Source of the DNA: Flavobacterium omnivorum
GTDB lineage: Bacteria > Bacteroidota > Bacteroidia > Flavobacteriales > Flavobacteriaceae
Direction of reading: 5' to 3'
Assembly: GCF_900099915.1 (NCBI RefSeq)
Contig: NZ_FNDB01000011.1
Location: forward strand, 1 to 64,000
DNA: 64,000 nucleotides
Shown here: positions 1 through 7,711 of the stretch, piece by piece
Numbering within the stretch: the stretch's first letter is position 1
Layout of the letters: every line of letters begins with the position of its first letter
Position numbers and translations under genes: made by a program
Notes under the pieces: model-generated
Database searches by the model: none
What the model was told of the DNA's origin: nothing
What the model saw: only the letters and a program-made list of their open reading frames with translations

Positions 1-276
1 CTGTTTCTCTAGAAGTTTTACTTTGGCTTCAAGTTCCATTATCTTTTGTTCTGGCGACTTTGACATAGTAAATGGTGTTTGGTTTTCCCAATCAAAGTTA
101 CCGAATTTTCTAAGCCATTTAACAACAGTTGATCTATTTTGAATGCCATAAGTCTTTGTGGATTCTGTAACTGTAAGTTGTCCTCGTTCAATTTCTTGAA
201 CAATTTGTAATTTAAAAGACATTGAATAATCTTTTTGAGTCCGCTTCACATAGCGTGTTTCTTCATGTTTTTCCAT
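1..276 (-). CDS. IS3-family transposase OrfA, partial
   Basis: The minus strand reads an open frame from the ATG at 274-276 to the window edge, 92 codons without a stop, so the 3' end lies outside. The product starts MEKHEETRYVKRTQKDYSMS and continues with a helix-turn-helix of the IS3/IS150 OrfA type (KLQIVQEIERGQLTVTEST, then STVVKWLRKFG) and the start of a coiled-coil segment (QKIMELEAKVKLLEKQ). In this family OrfA binds the element's ends, and a frameshifted OrfAB fusion is the transposase. The catalytic OrfB part would lie to the left. The frame is intact as far as visible. Confidence 0.8.
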   Translation of the reverse strand, partial: MEKHEETRYVKRTQKDYSMSFKLQIVQEIERGQLTVTESTKTYGIQNRSTVVKWLRKFGNFDWENQTPFTMSKSPEQKIMELEAKVKLLEKQ

Positions 277-316
277 TAGGATACTTTTTGTGTATCGCTA
301 TTTCAGGACGGGACAG
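1..316 (-). mobile_element. end of an IS3-type insertion sequence
   Basis: The left edge holds the 5' part of an IS3-type transposase followed by a terminal sequence. On the minus strand the element begins with TGTCCCGTCCTGAAATAGCG at about 315, consistent with an IS3 inverted repeat beginning TG. The ATG of OrfA lies about 40 bases inside. The other end is outside the window, so completeness and target duplication cannot be judged. It lies just beyond the terminator of the beta-oxidation operon. Confidence 0.7.
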
Positions 317-325
317 TAGAGCAAT

Positions 326-360
326 AAAAAAACCGCACTGTTTATAACAGTTGCGGTTTT
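326..360 (-). terminator. terminator of the beta-oxidation operon
   Basis: An inverted repeat (AAAACCGCACTGT / ACAGTTGCGGTTTT, with one bulged base) lies 35 bases past the stop codon of the acyl-CoA dehydrogenase gene. On the minus strand it ends in a T run, as a Rho-independent terminator does. Confidence 0.75.
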
Positions 361-395
361 CTAGACAAATAAAAAATCTAAAAACGATCTTTAAA

Positions 396-2186
396 TTAGA
401 AGCAATATGCGTTTTCAGCTACTAATTTTGATGTGATTGTTTCTCTTAATCCAACAATATTTGGCATATTGGCATATTTAGTGAAACGTCTTAAGCCCAT
501 TAGCATCATGCGTTGTTCATCACCTTCAGCAAAAGAGATTACACTTTCTTTTCCTTTTTGTGTGACAATGTCCACTGCTTGATACAAGTATAATTTTGCC
601 ATTGCAATTTGCTCTTGCACTTTGGCTTCACCTTCTCTTTTAACTAATTTCTCAGTTCTAAGGATTGTACTTTCAGCCATGTAAATTTCGATCAACATAT
701 CTGAAGCAGCCATTAAAATTTGTTGGTGAGAGTCTAAGTCAGTTCCGAATTTTTGAACTGCACTACCAGCAACCATTAAAAAAGCTTTCTTCAATTTTCC
801 AACCATTTCTTTTTCTTCTGCAAATAACTCAGAGTAATCTGGAGTTTCGAAAGAAGGAATACCCATTAATTCCTCACCAACTTTAGTAGCAGGACCTAAT
901 AAATCAACATGGCCTTTCATTGCTTTTTTAATCAACATTCCTACAGATAGCATTCTGTTGATTTCATTTGTACCTTCATAGATACGAGCAATACGAGCAT
1001 CTCTCCAAGCACTTTCCATAGGAGTATCTTCAGAGAATCCCATTCCACCATAGATTTGGATACCTTCATCGGCACAATTTTGAACATCTTCAGATACGGC
1101 AACTTTAAGGATAGAACATTCAATTGCATATTCTTCAACCCCTTTTAATTCAGCATCTTGATGTGTAGATCCTTCAGCTTCACGAGCTGTAATTCTGTTT
1201 TCAATATCTTTTGCAGCTCTATAAGTAGCACTTTCACCAGCATAACAGCTAGTTGCCATATCTGCTAATTTAGAACGGATCGCTCCAAATTGTGAAATAG
1301 CAGTGTTAAATTGCATTCTTTCGTTTGCGTAAGAAGTAGCATTTGTAATTACTCTGCGTTGTGCATCCAAACAAGCAGCAGCTAGTTTGATACGTCCAAC
1401 ATTTAAAGCATTCATTGCAATTTTGAATCCGTTTCCTCGTTCAGATAACATGTTCTCAGCAGGAATTTTTGTTTCATTAAAGAAAACTTGACGTGTGGAA
1501 GAAGCACGAATTCCTAATTTATGTTCTTCTTCACCCATTGAAATACCGTTATCAGCAGTATTTTCTACAATGAATCCAGTGATATTTTTATCGTCTCCAA
1601 TACGAGCAAAAACGATGAAAACGCTACAGAAACCTGCATTCGAGATCCACATTTTTTGACCTGTAATAGAATATGTTTTGCCGTCTTCAGATAAAACAGC
1701 TTTTGTTTTCCCTGAGTTAGCATCTGATCCAGCTCCTGGCTCAGTTAAACAGTAAGCACCAAACCACTCACCTGAAGCTAATTTAGGTACGTATTTTTGT
1801 TTTTGCTCTTCACTACCGTATAAAGTAATTGGCATTGTACCAATTCCAGTATGTGCTCCAAAAGCAGTCGAGAATGACCCTGTTGCTCCGGAGATATAAT
1901 CACACACTAAAACTGTGTTTACAAATCCCATTCCCATTCCGCCGTAAGCTTCAGGTACAGCTACGCTTAAAAAACCTAAGTCTCCAGCCTTACGCATTGT
2001 TTCCTCAGTTAAAGCGTAATCTTTCTTCTCAAAACGGTCTTTATTAGGCCATAATTCTTTGTCTACGAACTCTTTTACAGAGTCACGCATCATTAATTGT
2101 TCTTCATTGAAGTCTTCAGGAGTGAAGATATCTTCACACTTTGTTTCTTTTACAAGGAATTGTCCTCCTCTAGTTACGTCGCTCAT
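396..2186 (-). CDS. acyl-CoA dehydrogenase
   Basis: Flavoprotein that introduces the 2,3 double bond into acyl-CoA, the first step of beta-oxidation, passing electrons to electron-transfer flavoprotein. The 596-residue protein has the N-terminal helical domain, the middle beta domain with the first family signature (YCLTEPGAGSDANS, about 145-158) and the second signature near QIYGGMGFSEDTPM (377-390). The expected catalytic base is E404 in RIYEGTNEIN. About 170 extra C-terminal residues follow, as in the long VLCAD/ACAD9-like members, so long-chain substrates are likely but not proven. It is the last gene of an operon with a thiolase and a 3-hydroxyacyl-CoA dehydrogenase/enoyl-CoA hydratase. 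Confidence 0.92.
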   Translation of the reverse strand: MSDVTRGGQFLVKETKCEDIFTPEDFNEEQLMMRDSVKEFVDKELWPNKDRFEKKDYALTEETMRKAGDLGFLSVAVPEAYGGMGMGFVNTVLVCDYISGATGSFSTAFGAHTGIGTMPITLYGSEEQKQKYVPKLASGEWFGAYCLTEPGAGSDANSGKTKAVLSEDGKTYSITGQKMWISNAGFCSVFIVFARIGDDKNITGFIVENTADNGISMGEEEHKLGIRASSTRQVFFNETKIPAENMLSERGNGFKIAMNALNVGRIKLAAACLDAQRRVITNATSYANERMQFNTAISQFGAIRSKLADMATSCYAGESATYRAAKDIENRITAREAEGSTHQDAELKGVEEYAIECSILKVAVSEDVQNCADEGIQIYGGMGFSEDTPMESAWRDARIARIYEGTNEINRMLSVGMLIKKAMKGHVDLLGPATKVGEELMGIPSFETPDYSELFAEEKEMVGKLKKAFLMVAGSAVQKFGTDLDSHQQILMAASDMLIEIYMAESTILRTEKLVKREGEAKVQEQIAMAKLYLYQAVDIVTQKGKESVISFAEGDEQRMMLMGLRRFTKYANMPNIVGLRETITSKLVAENAYCF

Positions 2187-2224
2187 GACTTTGTTATTTT
2201 AAATTTTGAATTATAAATTTTAAA

Positions 2225-2578
2225 TTATTTTGTATTCGCTTCCTGAGAAGTTTTAATAATTTTTGTTATTATGTTTATTAGATGCTCAATTTCAATTAAA
2301 TAATTGGTCATCGAAATTGTTGTTAGATTAGATTTGTCCAATAAACGCAACCAATATTTGGTTTCTCTCGCTTCTTTAGAGGCAATTGCCATTTTGTGAA
2401 CAAAATCTTTTCTAGATTGGGCAGCAATAGCTTCCTCGACATTTGCGCCAATGCTTGTTGCTGACCTTACTATTTGTTTAGAAATAATGAATTCATTTTC
2501 CTTTTTTAAGGAGATGAAAAGATTTACTATACTCAGTGCAAAATCAAATGTTTTTGTAGCGATTATATTTTCTTTCAT
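2225..2578 (-). CDS. four-helix-bundle protein (23S rRNA intervening-sequence type)
   Basis: 117 residues, almost wholly helical, with the features of the small S23/four-helix-bundle family: an N-terminal KTFDFALSIVNLF helix, the conserved QIVRSATSIGANVEEA segment (about 35-50), and KEARETKYWLRLL followed by a long C-terminal helix. The family was first seen inside intervening sequences of 23S rRNA genes, but members are widespread in Bacteroidota as stand-alone genes and their biochemical role is not settled. It sits between the thiolase and acyl-CoA dehydrogenase genes in the same orientation, an odd guest in a metabolic operon. It looks like an insertion rather than part of the pathway. 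Confidence 0.8.
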   Translation of the reverse strand: MKENIIATKTFDFALSIVNLFISLKKENEFIISKQIVRSATSIGANVEEAIAAQSRKDFVHKMAIASKEARETKYWLRLLDKSNLTTISMTNYLIEIEHLINIITKIIKTSQEANTK

Positions 2579-2614
2579 CTCACTTAAAATTTAGAATTCA
2601 TCATTTAAAATAAA

Positions 2615-3796
2615 TTAAAGGAGTTCATAAACCCCAGCACTTCCTTGACCGGTTCCTACACACATGCTAACAATACCGTATTTGTCACCACGACGTTTCA
2701 TTTCGTCGAATAATTGAACTGACAATTTAGCTCCAGTACATCCTAGTGGGTGTCCCATGGCGATTGCACCACCATTAACGTTCACGATATCTGGATTTAA
2801 TCCTAATTCACGGATAACCGCAAGTGACTGTGAGGCAAAAGCTTCGTTTAATTCAATTAAACCGATATCATTTAGAGATAATCCCGCTTGTTTCAACGCT
2901 TTTGGTATTGCTTTTACAGGACCTATTCCCATTATTCTCGGTTCAACTCCTGCAGAAGCAAAGTTTACTAATCTTGCGATAGGTTCAAGATTCAATTCTT
3001 TTACCATTTCTTCGCTCATTACAAGTACAAAAGCAGCACCATCACTCATTTGTGAAGAGTTACCAGCTGTTACGCTTCCACCAGCTTCAAAAACAGGTCT
3101 TAAACCTGCCAACGCTTCTTTGGAAGTTCCTGCTCTTGGTCCTTCATCTTTGTTTACCACGTATGACTTCGTTTCTTTTTTACCATTTTCATTGATAAAC
3201 GTTTGTTCTACCGTGATAGGAACAATTTGTTTGTCAAATTTACCATCAACTTGCGCTTTCAATGCTTTCATATGAGAGTTGTAAGCAAACTCATCTTGGT
3301 CTTCTCTGGAAACATTATATTGTTGTGCAACTGCTTCGGCTGTTAAACCCATTCCCCAGTAGTAGTCCTCGTTTCCTGCTTTTGCAACAGCATAATCCGG
3401 AGTTGGTTTGTACCCTCCCATTGGAATGAAACTCATACTTTCAGCACCACCTGCAATAATACAATGTGCCATTCCTGATTGTATTTTAGCTGTTGCCATA
3501 CCAATTGTTTCTAATCCAGAAGCACAGTATCTGTTTACGGTTACACCAGGAACGTCTTCAATTTTTAATCCCATCAAAGAGATTAAACGTCCTATGTTCA
3601 ATCCTTGTTCTGCTTCCGGCATGGCATTTCCTACCATAACATCATCAATACGAGTTTTGTCAAAATCTGGCAATTCATTCATCATAAATTCGATGGTTTC
3701 TGCTGCTAACTCATCAGGTCTTTTAAATCTGAATACCCCTTTTGGGGCTTTCCCCACGGCTGTTCTGTATGCTTTTACTATATAGGCTGTTTTCAT
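2615..3796 (-). CDS. fadA: acetyl-CoA C-acyltransferase (3-ketoacyl-CoA thiolase)
   Basis: Cleaves 3-ketoacyl-CoA with CoA into acetyl-CoA and a shortened acyl-CoA, the last step of beta-oxidation. The 393-residue length is normal for thiolases. The nucleophile is C91 in VNRYCASGLETI, and the GHPLG motif supplies H349. The second active cysteine is C379 in SMCVGTGQGSAG. The NEAF motif is also present near 317. The gene follows the bifunctional dehydrogenase/hydratase gene, which feeds it substrate. FadA and the synthetic acetyl-CoA acetyltransferases share these motifs, so the degradative role is taken from context. Confidence 0.9.
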   Translation of the reverse strand: MKTAYIVKAYRTAVGKAPKGVFRFKRPDELAAETIEFMMNELPDFDKTRIDDVMVGNAMPEAEQGLNIGRLISLMGLKIEDVPGVTVNRYCASGLETIGMATAKIQSGMAHCIIAGGAESMSFIPMGGYKPTPDYAVAKAGNEDYYWGMGLTAEAVAQQYNVSREDQDEFAYNSHMKALKAQVDGKFDKQIVPITVEQTFINENGKKETKSYVVNKDEGPRAGTSKEALAGLRPVFEAGGSVTAGNSSQMSDGAAFVLVMSEEMVKELNLEPIARLVNFASAGVEPRIMGIGPVKAIPKALKQAGLSLNDIGLIELNEAFASQSLAVIRELGLNPDIVNVNGGAIAMGHPLGCTGAKLSVQLFDEMKRRGDKYGIVSMCVGTGQGSAGVYELL

Positions 3797-3891
3797 AATT
3801 TTATTTTGAATTTTGAATTATAAATTTTAAATTATAGGTTGAGATAAATATTTCGAGACATTTAAAATTCAACATTTATAATTTAAAATAA

Positions 3892-6282
3892 TTAATTACG
3901 TAAAGGTTTCCCTTTGGTTAACATAAACTGGATTCTTTCTAGTGTTTTTCTTTCTGTACAAAGTGACAAGAAAGCTTCACGTTCCAGATCCAATAGATAT
4001 TGTTCACTTACCAATGTTGCCTCAGATAAATCACCACCAGCCATGACATAAGCCAGTTTATTGGCGATTTTCTTATCGTGTTCAGATATGTATTTTCCAG
4101 CTTCCATTTGGTCCGTTCCTACTAAGAACATTCCCAATGCTTGTTTTCCTAATACCTTAACGTCCGTTCTGTGAATAGGTTGTGTGTAACCTGCTTCAGC
4201 CATAATCAACGCATGTTTCTTAGCTTCAGCAATCTGACGGTCTTTGTTCACTACAATAATATCTTTACCGTGTTGTAACAATCCAGTGTCAAATGCTTCG
4301 TAACCAGATGTAGATACTTTTGCCATAGCAATAGTCAAGAAATACTCTTGCAATACATTCAGCTCCACATCATTTTTGTGAAATAAATCAGAAGCACGCA
4401 ATGCTAGTTCTTTCGAACCTCCACCACCTGGAATTACTCCAACACCAAATTCCACTAATCCCATATAGGTTTCCGCTGCAGCAACAACTTTATCAGCATG
4501 TAAACTCATTTCGCAACCACCACCAAAAGTCATTCCGTGAGGCGCAACCACTACTGGAATTCCAGAGTAACGCACTCGCATCATTGTGTCTTGGAACATT
4601 TTGATAGCCATGTTCAATTCGTCATATTCTTGCTCCACGGCCATCATAAAGATCATACCAATGTTAGCTCCAACAGAGAAATTTGCTGCTTGGTTTCCAA
4701 TAACAAGACCTTGATATTCCTTTTCAGATAGATCGATTGCTTTGTTGATTGCGGCCAAAACATCGCCACCAATCGTATTCATTTTGGATTGGAACTCTAA
4801 ATTCAAGATTCCGTCTCCTAAATCTTGTATAATCGCTCCGCTATTACTCCACACTTTTTTGCTTTCGCGAATGTTATTCAGGATTATAAAGGAATCCTGA
4901 CCTGGCACTTTGTTTTGTGACTTCGAAGGGATATTATAAAAAAATGTAGCTCCTTCTTTTATAGAATAAAAACTAGAACTTCCAGAAGCTAGCATCTCAG
5001 TTACCCAAGCTGCTGGTTCAAGACCTTCTGCTTTCATGATTTCGATTCCTTTTTCAACACCAATGGCATCCCAAATTTCGAAAGGGCCGTTTTCCCATCC
5101 AAAACCGGCTTTCATTGCATCGTCAATTTTATATAATTCATCTGAGATTTCAGGAATTCTATTGGAAACATAAGCAAACATTCCAGAAAAACTTTTTCTG
5201 TAAAATTCTCCCGCTTTGTCTTTTCCTTTTACCAAAACCTTGAAACGATCAATTGGTTTATCTATCGTTTTTGTTAGTTCTAAAGTGGCAAAAGACGCTT
5301 TTTTAGCTGGACGGTATTCTAAAGTATCTAAATCTAAAGAGAGAATATCCTTGTCTACTTTTTTGTAAAAACCTTGGCCTGTTTTGCTACCCAACCATTT
5401 GTTTTCCATCATTTTATTGACGAAATCTGGTAATTTAAACAAATCGTGTTGTTCGTCATTCGGGCAGTTTTCGTAGATTCCGTTGGCAACGTGTACCAAA
5501 GTATCCAATCCAACTACGTCAACCGTTCTGAAAGTAGCCGATTTTGGACGACCAATAACTGGACCAGTTAATTTATCGACTTCTTCAATCGTTAATTCCA
5601 TTTCTTTTACTAAATGGAACAAACTTTGAATCCCGTAAATCCCGATTCGGTTTCCAATAAATGCCGGAGTATCTTTGGCAACAACCGAAGTTTTTCCTAA
5701 AAATCGTGAACCATAATCTGTAAGGAAATCCAAAACTTCAGTTGCAGTTTGTGGGCCAGGAATGATTTCGAATAATTTTAAATAGCGCGCAGGGTTAAAA
5801 AAGTGTGTCCCACAAAAATGCTTTTGGAAATCCTCACTTCTTCCTTCGCTCATAAAGTGAATTGGAATTCCAGACGTATTTGAAGTTACTAAAGTTCCCG
5901 GTTTTCTAAATTTCTCAATTTGTTCAAAAACCATTTTCTTGATGTCCAAACGTTCCACAACAACCTCAATAATCCAATCCACAGTAGCGATTTTCGCCAT
6001 GTCGTCAGTAGTATTTCCAGTTGTGATTCTGCTTGCAAATTGCTGACTGTAAATAGGAGAGGGCTTCGATTTTAGAGAATTGGCTAAATGCTCATTCACT
6101 AATCGGTTTCTTACTATTTTGCTTTCCAAAGTCAGTCCTTTTTTAGCTTCTGCTTCCGTAAGTTCTCTTGGAACAATGTCCAATAGTAAAACTTCAACTC
6201 CAATGTTGGCAAAATGGCACGCAATTCCTGAACCCATAATTCCGGATCCTATCACTGCAACTTTTTTAATTGTGCGTTTCAT
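3892..6282 (-). CDS. 3-hydroxyacyl-CoA dehydrogenase / enoyl-CoA hydratase fusion
   Basis: Bifunctional beta-oxidation enzyme of 796 residues. The N-terminal Rossmann fold carries GSGIMGSG (about 12-19) for NAD, and FCGTHFFNPARYLKLFEI near 160 holds the dehydrogenase catalytic histidine. Two C-terminal dehydrogenase-type helical segments follow. The crotonase (enoyl-CoA hydratase) domain is at the C-terminal end, with GGGCEMSLHAD and GLVEFGVGVIPGGGGSKE. The domain order is dehydrogenase then hydratase, the reverse of E. coli FadB, which sets this lineage of fusions apart. It is the second gene of the MarR-led operon. The trifunctional alpha-subunit gene symbol fadB is avoided because of the different architecture. 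Confidence 0.9.
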   Translation of the reverse strand: MKRTIKKVAVIGSGIMGSGIACHFANIGVEVLLLDIVPRELTEAEAKKGLTLESKIVRNRLVNEHLANSLKSKPSPIYSQQFASRITTGNTTDDMAKIATVDWIIEVVVERLDIKKMVFEQIEKFRKPGTLVTSNTSGIPIHFMSEGRSEDFQKHFCGTHFFNPARYLKLFEIIPGPQTATEVLDFLTDYGSRFLGKTSVVAKDTPAFIGNRIGIYGIQSLFHLVKEMELTIEEVDKLTGPVIGRPKSATFRTVDVVGLDTLVHVANGIYENCPNDEQHDLFKLPDFVNKMMENKWLGSKTGQGFYKKVDKDILSLDLDTLEYRPAKKASFATLELTKTIDKPIDRFKVLVKGKDKAGEFYRKSFSGMFAYVSNRIPEISDELYKIDDAMKAGFGWENGPFEIWDAIGVEKGIEIMKAEGLEPAAWVTEMLASGSSSFYSIKEGATFFYNIPSKSQNKVPGQDSFIILNNIRESKKVWSNSGAIIQDLGDGILNLEFQSKMNTIGGDVLAAINKAIDLSEKEYQGLVIGNQAANFSVGANIGMIFMMAVEQEYDELNMAIKMFQDTMMRVRYSGIPVVVAPHGMTFGGGCEMSLHADKVVAAAETYMGLVEFGVGVIPGGGGSKELALRASDLFHKNDVELNVLQEYFLTIAMAKVSTSGYEAFDTGLLQHGKDIIVVNKDRQIAEAKKHALIMAEAGYTQPIHRTDVKVLGKQALGMFLVGTDQMEAGKYISEHDKKIANKLAYVMAGGDLSEATLVSEQYLLDLEREAFLSLCTERKTLERIQFMLTKGKPLRN

Positions 6283-6328
6283 ACTTAGTTTATATTTGTT
6301 TTTTTGTTAGAAAAAGACAGCCTGATTT

Positions 6329-6838
6329 TTAAGAATTACTGACAATCTTAGAGATTTCATTTTCTATCTTTTCAGATTGATCCGTCAGTTCGCTGACGGT
6401 TGTGCGATTAAAAATATTTTTGTCTAGAATTAATTCATTTATGATGTCAGCCACCTCTATAAAATGCATTAGTTTTTCTTCTGGAATAGATTGTTTGACG
6501 GCATCATTGAATTTTAATACGGTATTTTTTGATAATTCTCTTTTTTCTTTACCAAATTCGGTCAAGTAAATCAATACACCACGGCCATCTTCAGGATTTT
6601 TTTTTCTGATGATTAGGCCTTTTTCCTCCATAGATTTCAGGGTTCTAGTGAGGCTAGTAGCTTCCATTCCCATTTTTGGACCCAATGAAGTAGAAGGGGT
6701 TCCTTTTTCCTTATCCATGCTTAATAAAGCAAACCCGGTAGCCATGGTTGCCCCATATTTAGAAGCTTCCTCGTTGTACATTCTAGAAACGGCTTGCCAT
6801 GTGGCACGTAGAATATAATCTATTGTTTTATCTTTCAT
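6329..6838 (-). CDS. MarR-family transcriptional regulator
   Basis: 169-residue winged-helix regulator, first gene of the beta-oxidation operon and 46 bases ahead of the dehydrogenase/hydratase gene. The recognition region is about 50-95 (MGMEATSLTRTLKSMEEKGL, then the wing NPEDGRGVLIYLTEFG). MarR proteins are usually repressors released by a small ligand. Here an acyl-CoA or fatty acid is the natural guess from context, but this is inference. A palindrome in its own promoter region (6876-6887) suggests it controls the whole operon including itself. Confidence 0.88.
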   Translation of the reverse strand: MKDKTIDYILRATWQAVSRMYNEEASKYGATMATGFALLSMDKEKGTPSTSLGPKMGMEATSLTRTLKSMEEKGLIIRKKNPEDGRGVLIYLTEFGKEKRELSKNTVLKFNDAVKQSIPEEKLMHFIEVADIINELILDKNIFNRTTVSELTDQSEKIENEISKIVSNS

Positions 6839-6856
6839 AAGTAACTATATCGTTTT

Positions 6857-6887
6857 CAAATATAATAAAAAATACTATGCACGCATA
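6857..6887 (-). promoter_or_regulatory. promoter and putative MarR operator of the beta-oxidation operon
   Basis: On the minus strand a TATATTTG element (6857-6864) fits the Bacteroidota -7 consensus TAnnTTTG, 18 bases before the ATG of the MarR gene. Just upstream lies the palindrome TATGC-GT-GCATA (6876-6887), in the space between the -33 and -7 elements, where a bound repressor would block transcription. No clear -33 element was found at the ideal spacing. Confidence 0.45.
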
Positions 6888-6987
6888 ATATATTCAATTA
6901 TTTTTTTGTTAAAAAGTATTAAATATAAAAAATTCCCGCTGAAATACAGGAGATTATGCTCGTTTTTAAGAGTAATTAATATTTTTT

Positions 6988-7095
6988 GGGCGTATCCCTG
7001 CGGGTCGGGCTATCCGTTGTATCTTTTATGAATTCCCAATCCCGAAGCTTCGGGATCAGGAATTCATAAAAGGATGCCACTTCCATCCCTTACGC
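6988..7095 (+). repeat. Flavobacterium-type intergenic repeat with hairpin core, copy 1
   Basis: The left part reads GGGCGTATCCCTGCGGGTCG then GGCTATCCGTTGTATCTTTT. The right part reads AAAAGGATGCCACTTCCATC and CCTTACGC. Between them is an almost perfect palindrome, ATGAATTCC ... TCCCGAAGCTTCGGGA ... GGAATTCAT. The same flanks with unrelated palindromic cores occur at 35043-35158 (reversed) and 60431-60500. It behaves like a dispersed non-coding repeat family with conserved arms and a changing hairpin. Confidence 0.7.
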
Positions 7096-7440
7096 AATTT
7101 GATTTGTGAGGAAATTAAAGCTAGTGTAGTATAACACTATAGATTATGGGTTTGATTTATAAAGCAGCTATGTCGGGGACCAATAGTTTTGTTGACTCGA
7201 GCGCTGAAATTTGGAGAGAGAGTCATTTGTTGCCAAAATAAATTATGGGTTCATATTTCGATAATGCACTGCATTATGAAGATCAAGTATGATGTAATTG
7301 TCTTTTAGTAGCATTTACTATTTTGGAATAAAAATAATTACAGCCGCTAATTGGTTTTTATTATTTTAAAAAGGAAAGTCTTTGTTGTACAGCTCTTTGT
7401 CGGAATGACTTTTATAACTGTTATCCAGCTATTTACACAA

Positions 7441-7470
7441 GAAAACCATGAAGGATATTCATGGTTTTCA
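7441..7470 (-). terminator. hairpin past a peptidase-gene remnant
   Basis: GAAAACCATGAA / TTCATGGTTTTC forms a stem with a short loop. It stands in the same place relative to the peptidase remnant at 7486-7602 as the hairpin at 8418-8449 does to the intact peptidase gene, so the terminator was probably duplicated along with the gene end. Confidence 0.5.
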
Positions 7471-7485
7471 ATTTACAATAGTCTT

Positions 7486-7602
7486 TTATAACTTCCTAAA
7501 CTCCCCGTTATCCACATCTTTCAAGAACTTGATCACGCCCGGGAAATAGTTTTTAGGTCATCGTGTTGCGAAAGGTGGCTTCCGTTAGGACAAAAATATC
7601 CA
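7486..7602 (-). pseudogene. 3' remnant of an S33 peptidase gene
   Basis: The minus strand encodes PGVIKFLKDVDNGEFRKL before a stop, nearly the same as the C-terminus of the intact S33 peptidase gene 1 kb away (PGVIKFLKDVDSGDFRKS). Further upstream PNGSHLSQHDD also matches, but a one-base deletion around 7545-7550 breaks the frame, and similarity stops near 7602. It is the tail of a second, now destroyed, copy. Several changes are conservative, so the two copies had time to diverge before the loss. Confidence 0.8.
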
Positions 7603-7664
7603 ATTCTTGAAATTTCAAAACATATCTAGTTGAGAAACCAGGTTTATTTTGTACAATAAGCGCA

Positions 7665-7697
7665 TTGAACAGTAGTAATAAAAATTCGTTATCTTTG
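7665..7697 (+). promoter_or_regulatory. promoter of the kinase-like pseudogene
   Basis: TATCTTTG at 7690-7697 matches TAnnTTTG and lies 14 bases before the ATG at 7712. A TTG at 7665-7667 is a possible -33 element, but the 22-base spacing is a little long. Confidence 0.4.
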
Positions 7698-7711
7698 CCA
7701 TATAAAATTTC

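Larger units (their letters stand above)
2199..3893. repeat. AT-rich intergenic repeats in the beta-oxidation operon
   Basis: Several gaps of this operon carry variants of one AT-only near-palindrome. The cleanest copies share GAATTATAAATTTTAAATTA at 2208-2227 and 3815-3834, each just upstream of a start codon. Looser versions lie at 2582-2614 and 3858-3893, just downstream of stop codons. The feature marks the span holding the copies, with the genes between them. Confidence 0.6.
6888..7485. other. gene-poor accessory stretch
   Basis: No convincing gene is seen here. The stretch holds a hairpin repeat (6988-7095), a short perfect palindrome (7261-7277) and a terminator-like hairpin (7441-7470). 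The rest is AT-rich sequence with only very short open frames. Next to it lie two broken genes, so it is probably decayed or rearranged DNA. Confidence 0.6.

Noticed and set aside
665..886. Plus-strand open frame inside the acyl-CoA dehydrogenase gene
   Set aside because: It is antisense to a well-conserved enzyme and its composition is that of a shadow frame.
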